DNA of 6,746 nt from an archaeon (GCA_013139905.1 WSZW01000175.1:1-6746), one strand, 5' to 3'; shown: positions 1 through 5,853, numbered from the stretch's first letter. The notes: a model not told the origin generated them from the sequence alone. A program made the numbers and translations.

Positions 1-1
1 G

Positions 2-1867
2 TCTATTAGTGGAACGGCATATTGTGCCAGTCCGGGAAAATTAGTGTATTCTCTTGAAGAAACATGTTTGGTTGAAGTGGAAACAAGTTCAACTTTGTCT
101 ACCGGTGAGACGGATATTAAATTAAAAACATATGCAACAACAACATCTAATCAAAATCTTGTTTTAGATAAAGATGATGTTGCTAAAACTTGTGATGTTT
201 TGGGTTCTGATGAATATGATATGTGTTGGCCGGCAGCATCGGGTGATTGTCCTGCGACTATCAGTATGGTTTTAAATCCCGGGATATATCAAATGTATCC
301 TGTAATTACAAGTTTTACGAGGTTTGCAGTAACTAGTACTACTCAAGTTACCGGGGGATTAAGAAAGATAAAATGTGCTGATTGTACAAATACTAGTTCT
401 TTTAATTATTGTGATCTTTGTAGTCATTGTGGTGATGGTGTTCAAAATTGTGGTGAAATGTGTATTGATGGTGGCGGTTCTTGTGTGTCCGGTACTGAAT
501 CTACTTTAGAATATGCACCTTATTATGAAATTGGTTTTGATGAAAATAATAATATGGATTATTATGAACTTTCAAATTTAGAATTATTTTTTAGTACATC
601 ATTTTTTTGTCATGATGGAATTGATAATGATTATGATTGTGCTTTTGATATGGATGATTCTGATTGTTTATTTGTTCCTAGTACTTGTATTGATGCTGAT
701 GGTGATGGACGTGGTCTTGGATGTGTTGAATTTGATTGCGATGATACTGATCCTACAATGTGGATTAATTGCGATACAACACCGCCGCAGGTAAATATTA
801 CAATTAATGATTATGCTATTTATACGAATAATATTGATGTGACATTAAATTTGGATTATTTTGATGATTTAACACCAAAAACATCTCTTAAGTGTGCTTT
901 TTCAAATGATAGTGTGACTTATGGTGTGTTTGATATATGTGATGAAACAACACCGTGGGTACTTTCCGGTGCGGATGGAACAAAAACGGTATATGTTCAA
1001 GTTAAAGACATATATGGAAATATTAATAATACTGAAAATGATTCGATTATTTTAGATATGACAGCACCGTCTATAGTGGTTGATATAGATACAAATCCAA
1101 CTCCGTCGTTTGAGAATGTATCATTTATTGTGAATTGTAATGATGGTCTTTCCGGTTGTAATGTTACGACTATTTTTACGTCGTTTGATTCTTGTAGTAT
1201 TGATTATACTATTGGTGAGACTGAATGTGCGATTAAGTTGCCTGTTGAGTGTGAAACACGTAATTATAATTATGGTATAAATACAACAGACATTGCGGGT
1301 AATTTGATTTATACTAATGGAACTATAGTTGTGAAAAAGAGAGAGGGTTGTGGTTGTGTTGTGTCTGATGACTGTTTTTCAGGGATGTGTTTGGGTGCAT
1401 CTATTTGTGCTAAGTTAGAGTCTCCGGAATTATCTATTGTTGGTGATTCTGAAACGATACAAATGTCTCTTGGAGAGACAAAAACAATTTATTTGTCTGT
1501 TAAAAATCCACTTGATATGTCTGATATAATAGAATTTGATATTTATGGTGATCCGGTTCAAATAAGATATTGGTCTTATTTTGAGGGTCATGAATATTCA
1601 AATAGAACTCATAAGGTGGTGTCTGTTGAAGCTAATTCTGAGTTGTTGATACCGATAAATATTTTTGGCGGTAAAGCGGGTTCAAATAAGTTGATTGTTG
1701 AAGCGAAATCAAATATGAATGGGCTTAAAACAAGAAAAGATGTTGATGTTTTAATTTATCAAATAGATGATAAAGGTAATGTTGTTTCTAGAAGTCCGGG
1801 ACTTGGTTTTTATGGGTTGCTTGTTGTGTTGTTATTTGCGGCAGTTATGTTTGTTAGGAAAAAATAG
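2..1867 (+). CDS. Secreted cysteine-rich surface protein with metal-binding-like and Ig-like segments, C-terminally anchored (5' partial)
   Basis: The reading frame is open from base 2, so the gene starts upstream of the window; the GTG at 44 is an internal Val. The visible 621 residues contain, in order: a Thr/Ser-rich segment with Cys pairs (about 1-120); a Cys cluster (about 125-162) with CGDGVQNCGEMC, resembling the CGDGxxxxGExC repeats of secreted proteins; an acidic segment (about 203-256) with DGIDNDYDC and DADGDGRG...DCDDTDP, like the MopE-type putative metal-binding motif; two Ig-like beta stretches (about 260-440) with TPPQV, DxxGN and TAPSI boundary motifs; a second small Cys module (about 450-470); a beta-rich CARDB-like domain (about 474-588); then SPGLGFYG, one membrane helix (about 599-618) and terminal RKK. 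Many N-x-S/T sequons suggest an external, glycosylated protein. The tail resembles a PGF-CTERM-type sorting signal but may be a plain anchor. The function is not recognised. Confidence 0.85.
   Translation, partial: SISGTAYCASPGKLVYSLEETCLVEVETSSTLSTGETDIKLKTYATTTSNQNLVLDKDDVAKTCDVLGSDEYDMCWPAASGDCPATISMVLNPGIYQMYPVITSFTRFAVTSTTQVTGGLRKIKCADCTNTSSFNYCDLCSHCGDGVQNCGEMCIDGGGSCVSGTESTLEYAPYYEIGFDENNNMDYYELSNLELFFSTSFFCHDGIDNDYDCAFDMDDSDCLFVPSTCIDADGDGRGLGCVEFDCDDTDPTMWINCDTTPPQVNITINDYAIYTNNIDVTLNLDYFDDLTPKTSLKCAFSNDSVTYGVFDICDETTPWVLSGADGTKTVYVQVKDIYGNINNTENDSIILDMTAPSIVVDIDTNPTPSFENVSFIVNCNDGLSGCNVTTIFTSFDSCSIDYTIGETECAIKLPVECETRNYNYGINTTDIAGNLIYTNGTIVVKKREGCGCVVSDDCFSGMCLGASICAKLESPELSIVGDSETIQMSLGETKTIYLSVKNPLDMSDIIEFDIYGDPVQIRYWSYFEGHEYSNRTHKVVSVEANSELLIPINIFGGKAGSNKLIVEAKSNMNGLKTRKDVDVLIYQIDDKGNVVSRSPGLGFYGLLVVLLFAAVMFVRKK
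1859..1864 (-). terminator. Possible U-tract terminator of the minus-strand gene run
   Basis: Minus-strand transcripts passing the HIT stop meet a run of six T about 16 nt downstream, inside the end of the convergent surface-protein gene. Archaeal termination often needs only such a T-tract. No hairpin is visible. The convergent genes are only 12 bp apart, so each transcript must end inside the other gene; for the plus strand a run of seven T lies at 1952-1958. This is weak evidence from sequence alone. Confidence 0.25.
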
Positions 1868-1879
1868 GTTTATTTGTTA

Positions 1880-2416
1880 TTATCCGTCCATTTTGCTTAG
1901 TGTTGCATCGTCATCAACAAATACAAATTCATCGTTGTTTGTTGGTTCTTCTTTTTTTGGTTCCGGTTCGTTTATTGTTGTTGTTTTTTCAATTGAGGAA
2001 ATAGTACCTATTTTTTTGAGTGTGTTTTCCAGTTCTTTTTTTGCGTTTTCATCTGGTTTGAATGCTGCTTCGAATCCTGCATGATGTTCGTCTGCATCTG
2101 TTCTTGGTAATATGTGGATGTGTGCGTGAGGGACTGCTTGTCCTGCTATTTGGCCGTTATTGTTTCCAATATTAAATCCTTTTACGCCTAATTTTGTTGT
2201 TATTTCTTTTGCTATTTTTTGTACGATTTTAAACATGTGTCCTGCTTCGTCTTCGCTTAAATCCAGTATTGTTTCTGCGTGTTTTTTCGGAATTACTAAA
2301 GCGTGTCCTACGAATCTTGGATTCACGTCAAGAAATCCGATAAACTCTGCGTCATCATAAATTTTAAGTGCCGGAATTTCGCCTTTTGCTATTTTACAGA
2401 ATATACAATCATTCAT
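1880..2416 (-). CDS. HIT (histidine triad) family hydrolase with acidic C-terminal tail
   Basis: HIT proteins of this Hint/Fhit-like type hydrolyse nucleoside phosphoramidates or dinucleotides in the cytoplasm. The 178-residue product begins MNDCIFCKI, with the CxxC (C4, C7) typical of zinc-binding HIT proteins, and has the catalytic triad in AVPHAHIHILPR (H97, H99, H101). The core ends near residue 138. A tail of about 40 residues follows, rich in Pro, Glu, Lys and Asn, ending in EFVFVDDDATLSKMDG; such a tail is not part of the usual 110-140 residue family. The start at 2416 is chosen over the ATG at 2428 because GGTGAT sits 4 nt before it and the family begins at this point. The gene lies 21 nt downstream of the tRNA-Ala 3' end on the same strand and ends 12 bp from the convergent surface-protein gene. 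The exact substrate is unknown. Confidence 0.93.
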   Translation of the reverse strand: MNDCIFCKIAKGEIPALKIYDDAEFIGFLDVNPRFVGHALVIPKKHAETILDLSEDEAGHMFKIVQKIAKEITTKLGVKGFNIGNNNGQIAGQAVPHAHIHILPRTDADEHHAGFEAAFKPDENAKKELENTLKKIGTISSIEKTTTINEPEPKKEEPTNNDEFVFVDDDATLSKMDG

Positions 2417-2420
2417 TAAT

Positions 2421-2426
2421 ATCACC
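2421..2426 (-). promoter_or_regulatory. Ribosome binding site GGTGAT for the HIT gene
   Basis: GGTGAT on the minus strand matches the anti-Shine-Dalgarno end of archaeal 16S rRNA (AUCACC) and lies 4 nt before ATG 2416. It decides the start over the in-frame ATG 12 nt upstream. Having an RBS directly behind the tRNA suggests that the HIT mRNA is processed from a longer transcript rather than made leaderless. Confidence 0.7.
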
Positions 2427-2437
2427 ATTGGAATTAT

Positions 2438-2543
2438 TGGTGGACTGGGCGCGATTTTCGTTCGTAAAGTGAATTTTTACGAAATTCGAACGCGCGGCCC
2501 CTACCATGCCGAGGTAGTGCTCTACCAGCTGAGCCACCAGCCC
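2438..2543 (-). tRNA. tRNA-Ala (anticodon GGC), with a T-loop intron and encoded CCA
   Basis: Read on the minus strand, the acceptor stem GGGCTGG pairs with CCAGTCC, including the G3:U70 wobble that is the alanine identity element, with discriminator A73 and an encoded CCA end (2438-2440). The D arm is GCTC/GAGC with an 8-nt loop containing GG. The anticodon stem CTACC/GGTAG encloses TCGGCAT, giving anticodon GGC at 2510-2508. The variable region is GGGCC and the T stem is GCGCG/CGCGC. The T-loop is interrupted by 30 nt (2455-2484); removing these leaves TTCGAAT, a canonical T-loop, and a 76-nt mature tRNA including CCA. Position 33 is C rather than the near-universal U. The gene lies between a PUA-like gene and the HIT gene on the same strand. 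Confidence 0.95.
2455..2484 (-). other. tRNA intron between positions 59 and 60 (T-loop), bulge-helix-bulge bounded
   Basis: On the minus strand the order is T stem GCGCG, TTCG, bulge AAT, TTCGTAAA, a 7-nt loop, TTTACGAA, CGAA, bulge AAT, T stem CGCGC. TTCG/CGAA is a 4-bp central helix flanked by two 3-nt bulges on opposite strands. It is enclosed by the 5-bp T stem outside and a perfect 8-bp hairpin inside. This is the complete hBHBh' substrate of archaeal tRNA splicing endonuclease. Cutting after the second bulge base on each side removes exactly 30 nt and joins TTCGAA to T. Both the motif and the mature loop agree on the same junction. Confidence 0.93.
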
Positions 2544-2566
2544 ACTAATATGAGTTTAGTTAGGGG

Positions 2567-2580
2567 TTTAATTATTTATT
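2567..2580 (-). promoter_or_regulatory. Possible TATA element upstream of the tRNA-Ala gene
   Basis: The minus strand reads AATAAATAATTAAA, centred about 30 nt before tRNA position 1. It could support independent tRNA transcription, but the whole 54-bp spacer is A/T-rich and no T-tract terminator separates it from the upstream gene, so read-through is equally possible. Confidence 0.35.
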
Positions 2581-2597
2581 TGTGTTTTTTCTTTTGG

Positions 2598-3053
2598 TTA
2601 ATATAATTTCTTGATTCGTCTTGCTTTTGGGATTTGGTTTTTTAGGGTTCCTTCTTTGTATAGGGAACAGCCTAGGTAGTTATCTTGAAATTTCACGATA
2701 ACGTAACCGGAATCGACGTTTGCGTCTAGTTCGGATATGTCTAGACCTGATAAGAATCGGGTTTTTTGTTCTTCGTTTAGTTCTACTATGTTTTTTGCTG
2801 CTTGGTTGCCGAAAAGCTGAATCATGTTTGTTGTTGGTTTGAGTGTGATGCCTTTTCTTGCAAAAAGCATGCCGATGCCTTCGGTTCGTAAGTTTTTAAA
2901 ATCAATTGATGTTGTGTCTTGAGAGCAAATCCAGAATTTTTCATCGTTTTCTATGAAATGGTAATCGTTGAATGTTTCTTTTGTTATCCCGAATCTCTCA
3001 TCTAATTGTTTTGTTAGTTCTTTTTTCTTTTTTGAGTTTACGAATTGAAGCAT
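2598..3053 (-). CDS. Small PUA-like RNA-binding protein (methyltransferase-associated)
   Basis: The 151-residue protein begins MLQFVNSKKKKEL and has a central alpha/beta region (about 30-95, with WICSQDT, GIGMLFARKG and LKPTTNMIQLFG). It ends with SGYVIVKFQDNYLGCSLY, then a Lys-rich end containing LKNQIPKARR (about 115-147). That ending resembles the PUA-like domain fused to the C-terminus of many NOP2/RsmB/RsmF-type m5C methyltransferases, and also stand-alone archaeal proteins. Here it is a separate gene directly behind such a methyltransferase, so the two products probably act on the same RNA. The start at 3053 is preferred because GTGAT lies 4 nt upstream. The longer in-frame ATG at 3125, which overlaps the methyltransferase stop as ATGA, would add 24 Lys/Ile-rich residues and is less likely. 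Family assignment is by pattern recognition; RNA binding is inferred. Confidence 0.8.
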   Translation of the reverse strand: MLQFVNSKKKKELTKQLDERFGITKETFNDYHFIENDEKFWICSQDTTSIDFKNLRTEGIGMLFARKGITLKPTTNMIQLFGNQAAKNIVELNEEQKTRFLSGLDISELDANVDSGYVIVKFQDNYLGCSLYKEGTLKNQIPKARRIKKLY

Positions 3054-3057
3054 GGTA

Positions 3058-3062
3058 ATCAC
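3058..3062 (-). promoter_or_regulatory. Ribosome binding site GTGAT for the PUA-like gene
   Basis: GTGAT stands 4 nt before ATG 3053, the same element and spacing as for the HIT and ATPase genes. It selects this start over the in-frame ATG at 3125. Confidence 0.6.
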
Positions 3063-3107
3063 GATTGTTATTTTTCTTTGTTTGATGTTTTTTTGTTTTT
3101 GATTAAT

Positions 3108-3183
3108 TTTGCCACAAAAAATCATCTTACTTTTGTTTTTTTGTTGGGTTCGAAGCTTTTTCGCAGCTTTGCCACAAAAAATC
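3108..3183 (-). repeat. Direct repeat of 16 bp at a 60-bp period across the methyltransferase stop
   Basis: GATTTTTTGTGGCAAA (minus strand) occurs perfectly at 3168-3183 and 3108-3123. The 60-bp period is exactly 20 codons. The first copy encodes the conserved FFVAK near the methyltransferase C-terminus. The second begins at the stop codon and, in the same frame, reads FFVAKLIKNKKTSNKEK before a second stop. This looks like a tandem duplication of the 3' end of the gene, with the second copy now non-coding in that frame. Confidence 0.7.
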
Positions 3184-4087
3184 CTTCGGAATCATTGTCT
3201 TGCGGATATATTCTTGCACAGTTTTTGACTTGTTCGTTGTATTGTTTTTTTCTCCATGTGGTCATTCCGGGTCGGGTTTTTAGTCCTTTTATGTTTGATT
3301 TTACAACTTCGAATTCCGGTTTTTTGTCAAGCAAGAATGATATGACTTCTTCGTTTTCTTCGGGGGCTAATGTGCATGTTGAATATACTAATGTACCGCC
3401 ATCTTTAAGGTTATCTGTTGCAGATAATATTAGTCTTTTTTGAATTCTTGAAAGACTTGCTATGTGTTTTTCGCCCCAATGGTTCAGGACTTTCCAATCT
3501 TTTCTGATTGTTCCTTCTGCTGAACATGGAGCGTCAAGTAATATGCGGTCGAATGTTATGTTTGTTCTATTGATTGCGGCACCGTCTTTTCGATTCACGA
3601 TTGTGTTTACAACGCCACCTTTGTCAAGATTAAATCTAAGGGCTCTTATTCGTCCTAAATTAGGGTCGTTTGCTACTATGACGCCTGTGTTTTTCATCAT
3701 TTCAGCCATTTGTGTTGTTTTAGATCCCGGTGCTGCTGCTACGTCTAAAATGGTTTCGTTTGGTTGTGGGTCAAGGACGACGGGCGGTATCATGGATGAT
3801 GCTTCCTGGACGTAGAAATGACCCATGAAATGTTCTATTGTGTTTCCAATTGGTGTTTCGCCCCAATTATCGACCCAATAGCTATTATTGCACCAAGGTA
3901 TTTTTTTTAGTGTCCAGCCTTTTTTTTTGATTTGTTTTATAATTATTTTTGGGTCTGCTTTGATTGTGTTTATTCTGATGGATTTTCTTAGTGGTTTTTT
4001 ACAATAGTCTATAAATTCACTAGATTTATCGCCTAAGATTTCATTATATCGGTCAAGAAATGGTTTTGGTATTTTTAGTTCACGCAT
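3122..4087 (-). CDS. NOP2/RsmB/Trm4-family RNA m5C methyltransferase
   Basis: The product is expected to transfer a methyl group from S-adenosylmethionine to C5 of cytosine in tRNA or rRNA. The 321 residues match the length of archaeal Trm4-like enzymes. After an N-terminal substrate-binding part (1-100, with RKSIRINTIK), the Rossmann core shows motif I DVAAAPGSKTTQ (115-126), ND at 140-141, motif IV DAPCSAEG (C188) and motif VI YSTCTLAPEENE (C238). These are the two cysteines used for product release and catalysis in this family. The C-terminus has GFFVAK followed by a Lys/Arg-rich tail. The start ATG at 4087 overlaps the phosphoesterase stop by 8 bp, with GTGAT inside that gene's last codons, indicating translational coupling. 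A PUA-like gene follows directly, and a tRNA gene lies further downstream. The target nucleotide cannot be told from sequence; tRNA is a guess from family and context. Confidence 0.93.
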   Translation of the reverse strand: MRELKIPKPFLDRYNEILGDKSSEFIDYCKKPLRKSIRINTIKADPKIIIKQIKKKGWTLKKIPWCNNSYWVDNWGETPIGNTIEHFMGHFYVQEASSMIPPVVLDPQPNETILDVAAAPGSKTTQMAEMMKNTGVIVANDPNLGRIRALRFNLDKGGVVNTIVNRKDGAAINRTNITFDRILLDAPCSAEGTIRKDWKVLNHWGEKHIASLSRIQKRLILSATDNLKDGGTLVYSTCTLAPEENEEVISFLLDKKPEFEVVKSNIKGLKTRPGMTTWRKKQYNEQVKNCARIYPQDNDSEGFFVAKLRKSFEPNKKTKVR

Positions 4088-4673
4088 CTAATATCACTGT
4101 TTCTATTTTTTTTGAAGGAATGTCTATAATGTATGCTTTGTTTGATGCTGCCAGGGCTGCATTTATGTATGTTGTATTTTTTGTTTTTTTTATGCCGTTG
4201 TTTTCGTGGATGTGGCCGAATACGTGAAGAATTGGTTTATTTTTCTTTACAAATTCGTTGTATTCTATAAATCCTATGTGCGCACCATTCCACATTTTAT
4301 CCAGGATGTTATATGGGGGCGAGTGAGATATAAAAATCAATTTTTCTTTTGGTACGTTTTTTACCATTTTTGTGAAATAATCGGCGTCTGCGAAATCGGG
4401 GTTTACGCCGAAAAAATAATAGTCTTTGTATTTTTCTAATTTATCTTCTAGGATGGATACATATTTTCCTTTGTATTTCATATCCCAGTCCCAATTTCCC
4501 GAAACAACGAATGTTTTTACTTTTAGTTTTTTGAAAAAATCTTTGGCAAAATCATTTGATAAAAAGTCGCCTGCATTTATGTAAACATCTATGTTTTTTG
4601 TTTTTATGATATTTAGAACATTTTTGACTATTTTATCGCTTCTATGGAAGTCCGAGGTGCATAATATTCTCAT
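4080..4673 (-). CDS. Calcineurin-like metallophosphoesterase
   Basis: This is a 197-residue soluble phosphoesterase with the dimetal-site signature in order: TSDFH (D8, H10), NAGDF (D36), SGNWD (N60), ISHS (H117) and VFGHIH (H154, H156). All metal ligands expected of the family are present. The histidine of the usual GNHD motif is a tryptophan (W61), a position that also varies in other small members, so activity may be phosphodiesterase-like. The gene heads the minus-strand run: a TATA element lies about 25 bp upstream of the ATG and there is no GTGAT site, consistent with a leaderless transcript. Its end overlaps the methyltransferase start by 8 bp. The substrate is unknown; the link to RNA processing rests only on gene order. 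Confidence 0.92.
   Translation of the reverse strand: MRILCTSDFHRSDKIVKNVLNIIKTKNIDVYINAGDFLSNDFAKDFFKKLKVKTFVVSGNWDWDMKYKGKYVSILEDKLEKYKDYYFFGVNPDFADADYFTKMVKNVPKEKLIFISHSPPYNILDKMWNGAHIGFIEYNEFVKKNKPILHVFGHIHENNGIKKTKNTTYINAALAASNKAYIIDIPSKKIETVILDA
4093..4097 (-). promoter_or_regulatory. Ribosome binding site GTGAT for the methyltransferase, inside the upstream gene
   Basis: GTGAT lies 5 nt before ATG 4087 and is formed by the phosphoesterase codons for V-I near its C-terminus. The overlap of RBS, start and upstream stop suggests coupled translation. Confidence 0.55.
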
Positions 4674-4692
4674 TTGTAATCCTTGTTCCGTT

Positions 4693-4704
4693 AATTATAA
4701 ATAT
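4693..4704 (-). promoter_or_regulatory. TATA element of the phosphoesterase-led gene run
   Basis: The minus strand reads ATATTTATAATT, centred about 25 nt upstream of ATG 4673. That places transcription start at or next to the start codon, as expected for a leaderless archaeal mRNA. The spacer 4674-4787 holds divergent promoters and no gene. Confidence 0.55.
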
Positions 4705-4762
4705 GGTTGAGGTAATTGTTGTTTGATTATTTTTAAAAATTTATAGATTGTTATGGCGAATC

Positions 4763-4770
4763 TTTATTTA
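4763..4770 (+). promoter_or_regulatory. Possible TATA element for the pilin-like genes
   Basis: TTTATTTA is centred 22-28 bp before the two candidate starts at 4788 and 4794, fitting a leaderless transcript. A second A/T-rich candidate, AAATTTATA, lies at 4738-4746. No RBS is visible before either start. Confidence 0.4.
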
Positions 4771-4787
4771 TTCTACTTGTTAATAAT

Positions 4788-4979
4788 ATGTTTATGCGTT
4801 TAAAACATATCAAGGCTCAGACTGCAATACCTATGGCAATTATATCATTAATAATACTTCTTTTAGTGTTTTATGTTATGTTTACAACCGGAAATCGTTT
4901 TACGGAACATTTGATAGGCGTTAAGGAGCGGATGGGTTGGTTCGGTGAGATTTTGGCCGCTGTTGCGACTAAGAGTTAA
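4788..4979 (+). CDS. Small pilin-like protein with class III-type signal
   Basis: The 63-residue protein has a short basic N-terminus (MFMRLKHIKA), then QTAIPMAI and a single hydrophobic helix (about 13-35), then a short amphipathic tail. K-A followed by Q and a hydrophobic stretch is the cleavage context of archaeal class III (prepilin peptidase) signals, giving a mature protein of about 53 residues. The Glu often found at mature position 5 is absent. The start could also be ATG 4794, which removes two residues and fits the TATA spacing equally well. It is probably co-transcribed with the larger anchored protein 25 nt downstream. It could be a minor pilin or a small membrane subunit; no specific family is recognised. 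Confidence 0.65.
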   Translation: MFMRLKHIKAQTAIPMAIISLIILLLVFYVMFTTGNRFTEHLIGVKERMGWFGEILAAVATKS

Positions 4980-5004
4980 TAGTTGATTATTTGGATGTAA
5001 TTTT

Positions 5005-5838
5005 ATGGATACGACGGTTAATGAGATTGTAATGGCTACTGCGATATTGATTGCTATGGTTTTTGTGTCTTATGTTGCATTGAATCAATCGGATAGAACT
5101 ATTTGTTCTGATATTACTTCTCTTACAGAAGCTACGGCTAACGATATTGCTATGGCTTTAAAATATGCATCTTTTGCGTCTGCAAATCAGGTTGTAAAAA
5201 AGTTTGATTTTCCGGATAGATTTCAAATAGATCTTACAAAGGATGATTTAACTGTGAAATATACCGGACCGTGCCCTGATAGCGGGGAACATACTATTGA
5301 ACATAACGTGAAACGAATAAAACCAGTTACGGTTGAAGATTCAAAAAATAAAAAACGAACAGGTTTATGTATCAAGAAATATTTTGTGGATTGTGAACCT
5401 GTTGTTACTATATGTCTTGCAAGTGATCCTGATTGTTGTGTTGTGGAACCGTCTGATTGCGGCGGTTATCCGTCCGGTATGACTTTTTTGGATACATATA
5501 CGAATAAGGTGGAATGGGTTGGTGATATTTCTAATAAGGATGATTCTGATGATATTACTAATCCTAATACTTATATGGTTGAAGACTTTGAATGTTCCGG
5601 GGAAAAATATTCATTGGTGAATGAGGAGTTTGGTTATGGTGGTGGTGGTGTGCCGGGAATTTGGTTGGTTGTTTTAAAAGTAGGTGAAACCGGTACGCTT
5701 TATGATGATTTTTTGTATCTTGATGAAATTAACGAAATAGATTCTGCGATTTCTGTTAAAATTACTGATTCTAATATTGGTTTTGCGGATCCATCTGATT
5801 GGTTTGTTTTCGGTGAAGTTGTTTGCGGAGAGTATTGA
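5005..5838 (+). CDS. Membrane-anchored extracellular protein, pilin-like context, unknown function
   Basis: The product has 277 residues. One N-terminal hydrophobic helix (about 7-27) is followed by a long extracytoplasmic region with about 12 Cys: pairs at about 34-90, a cluster CLASDPDCCVVEPSDCGG (137-154), and C197 and C274. Disulfides are therefore likely. The segment 199-277 is Gly/Asp-rich and beta-like (YGGGGVPGIWLVVLKVG). The helix starts after MDTTVNEI with no basic residues, so it is not a classical prepilin signal, but the N-terminal helix plus globular Cys-rich head is pilin-like. The start is supported by a weak RBS (GGATGTAAT, 3 nt before ATG). It follows the small pilin-like gene by 25 nt and precedes a pilin remnant, suggesting a surface-filament locus. 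No homologous family is recognised. Confidence 0.75.
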   Translation: MDTTVNEIVMATAILIAMVFVSYVALNQSDRTICSDITSLTEATANDIAMALKYASFASANQVVKKFDFPDRFQIDLTKDDLTVKYTGPCPDSGEHTIEHNVKRIKPVTVEDSKNKKRTGLCIKKYFVDCEPVVTICLASDPDCCVVEPSDCGGYPSGMTFLDTYTNKVEWVGDISNKDDSDDITNPNTYMVEDFECSGEKYSLVNEEFGYGGGGVPGIWLVVLKVGETGTLYDDFLYLDEINEIDSAISVKITDSNIGFADPSDWFVFGEVVCGEY

Positions 5839-5853
5839 TTGATGAATATAAAT

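Noticed and set aside
44..46. GTG as the start of the surface protein
   Set aside because: The frame is open to base 2 with similar composition, no RBS or signal peptide follows, and the protein is secreted, so its true start must lie upstream.
692..760. Dockerin or classical EF-hand repeat in the surface protein
   Set aside because: DADGDGRG resembles one calcium loop, but the paired loop-helix arrangement is absent and Cys placement with DCDD fits MopE-like motifs better.
2461..2483. Perfect 8-bp hairpin TTCGTAAA/TTTACGAA read as a transcription terminator
   Set aside because: It lies inside the tRNA T-loop, lacks a T-tract, and is fully explained as the inner helix of the intron's bulge-helix-bulge structure.
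2535..2555. tRNA gene with a discontinuous or permuted structure
   Set aside because: All exon parts are in normal order on one strand and only a simple intron needs removal.
3054..3125. ATG 3125 (overlapping the methyltransferase stop) as start of the PUA-like gene
   Set aside because: It would add 24 low-complexity residues derived from the repeat and spacer; GTGAT with correct spacing supports ATG 3053. Not fully excluded because ATGA coupling is possible.
3045..3443. Open frames opposite the methyltransferase, and similar frames at 612-794, 1767-2084, 2160-2360, 3462-3815, 4206-4439, 5674-5943 and 6189-6407
   Set aside because: They lie within or opposite well-supported genes, show low-complexity hydrophobic composition, and lack recognisable motifs or upstream signals.
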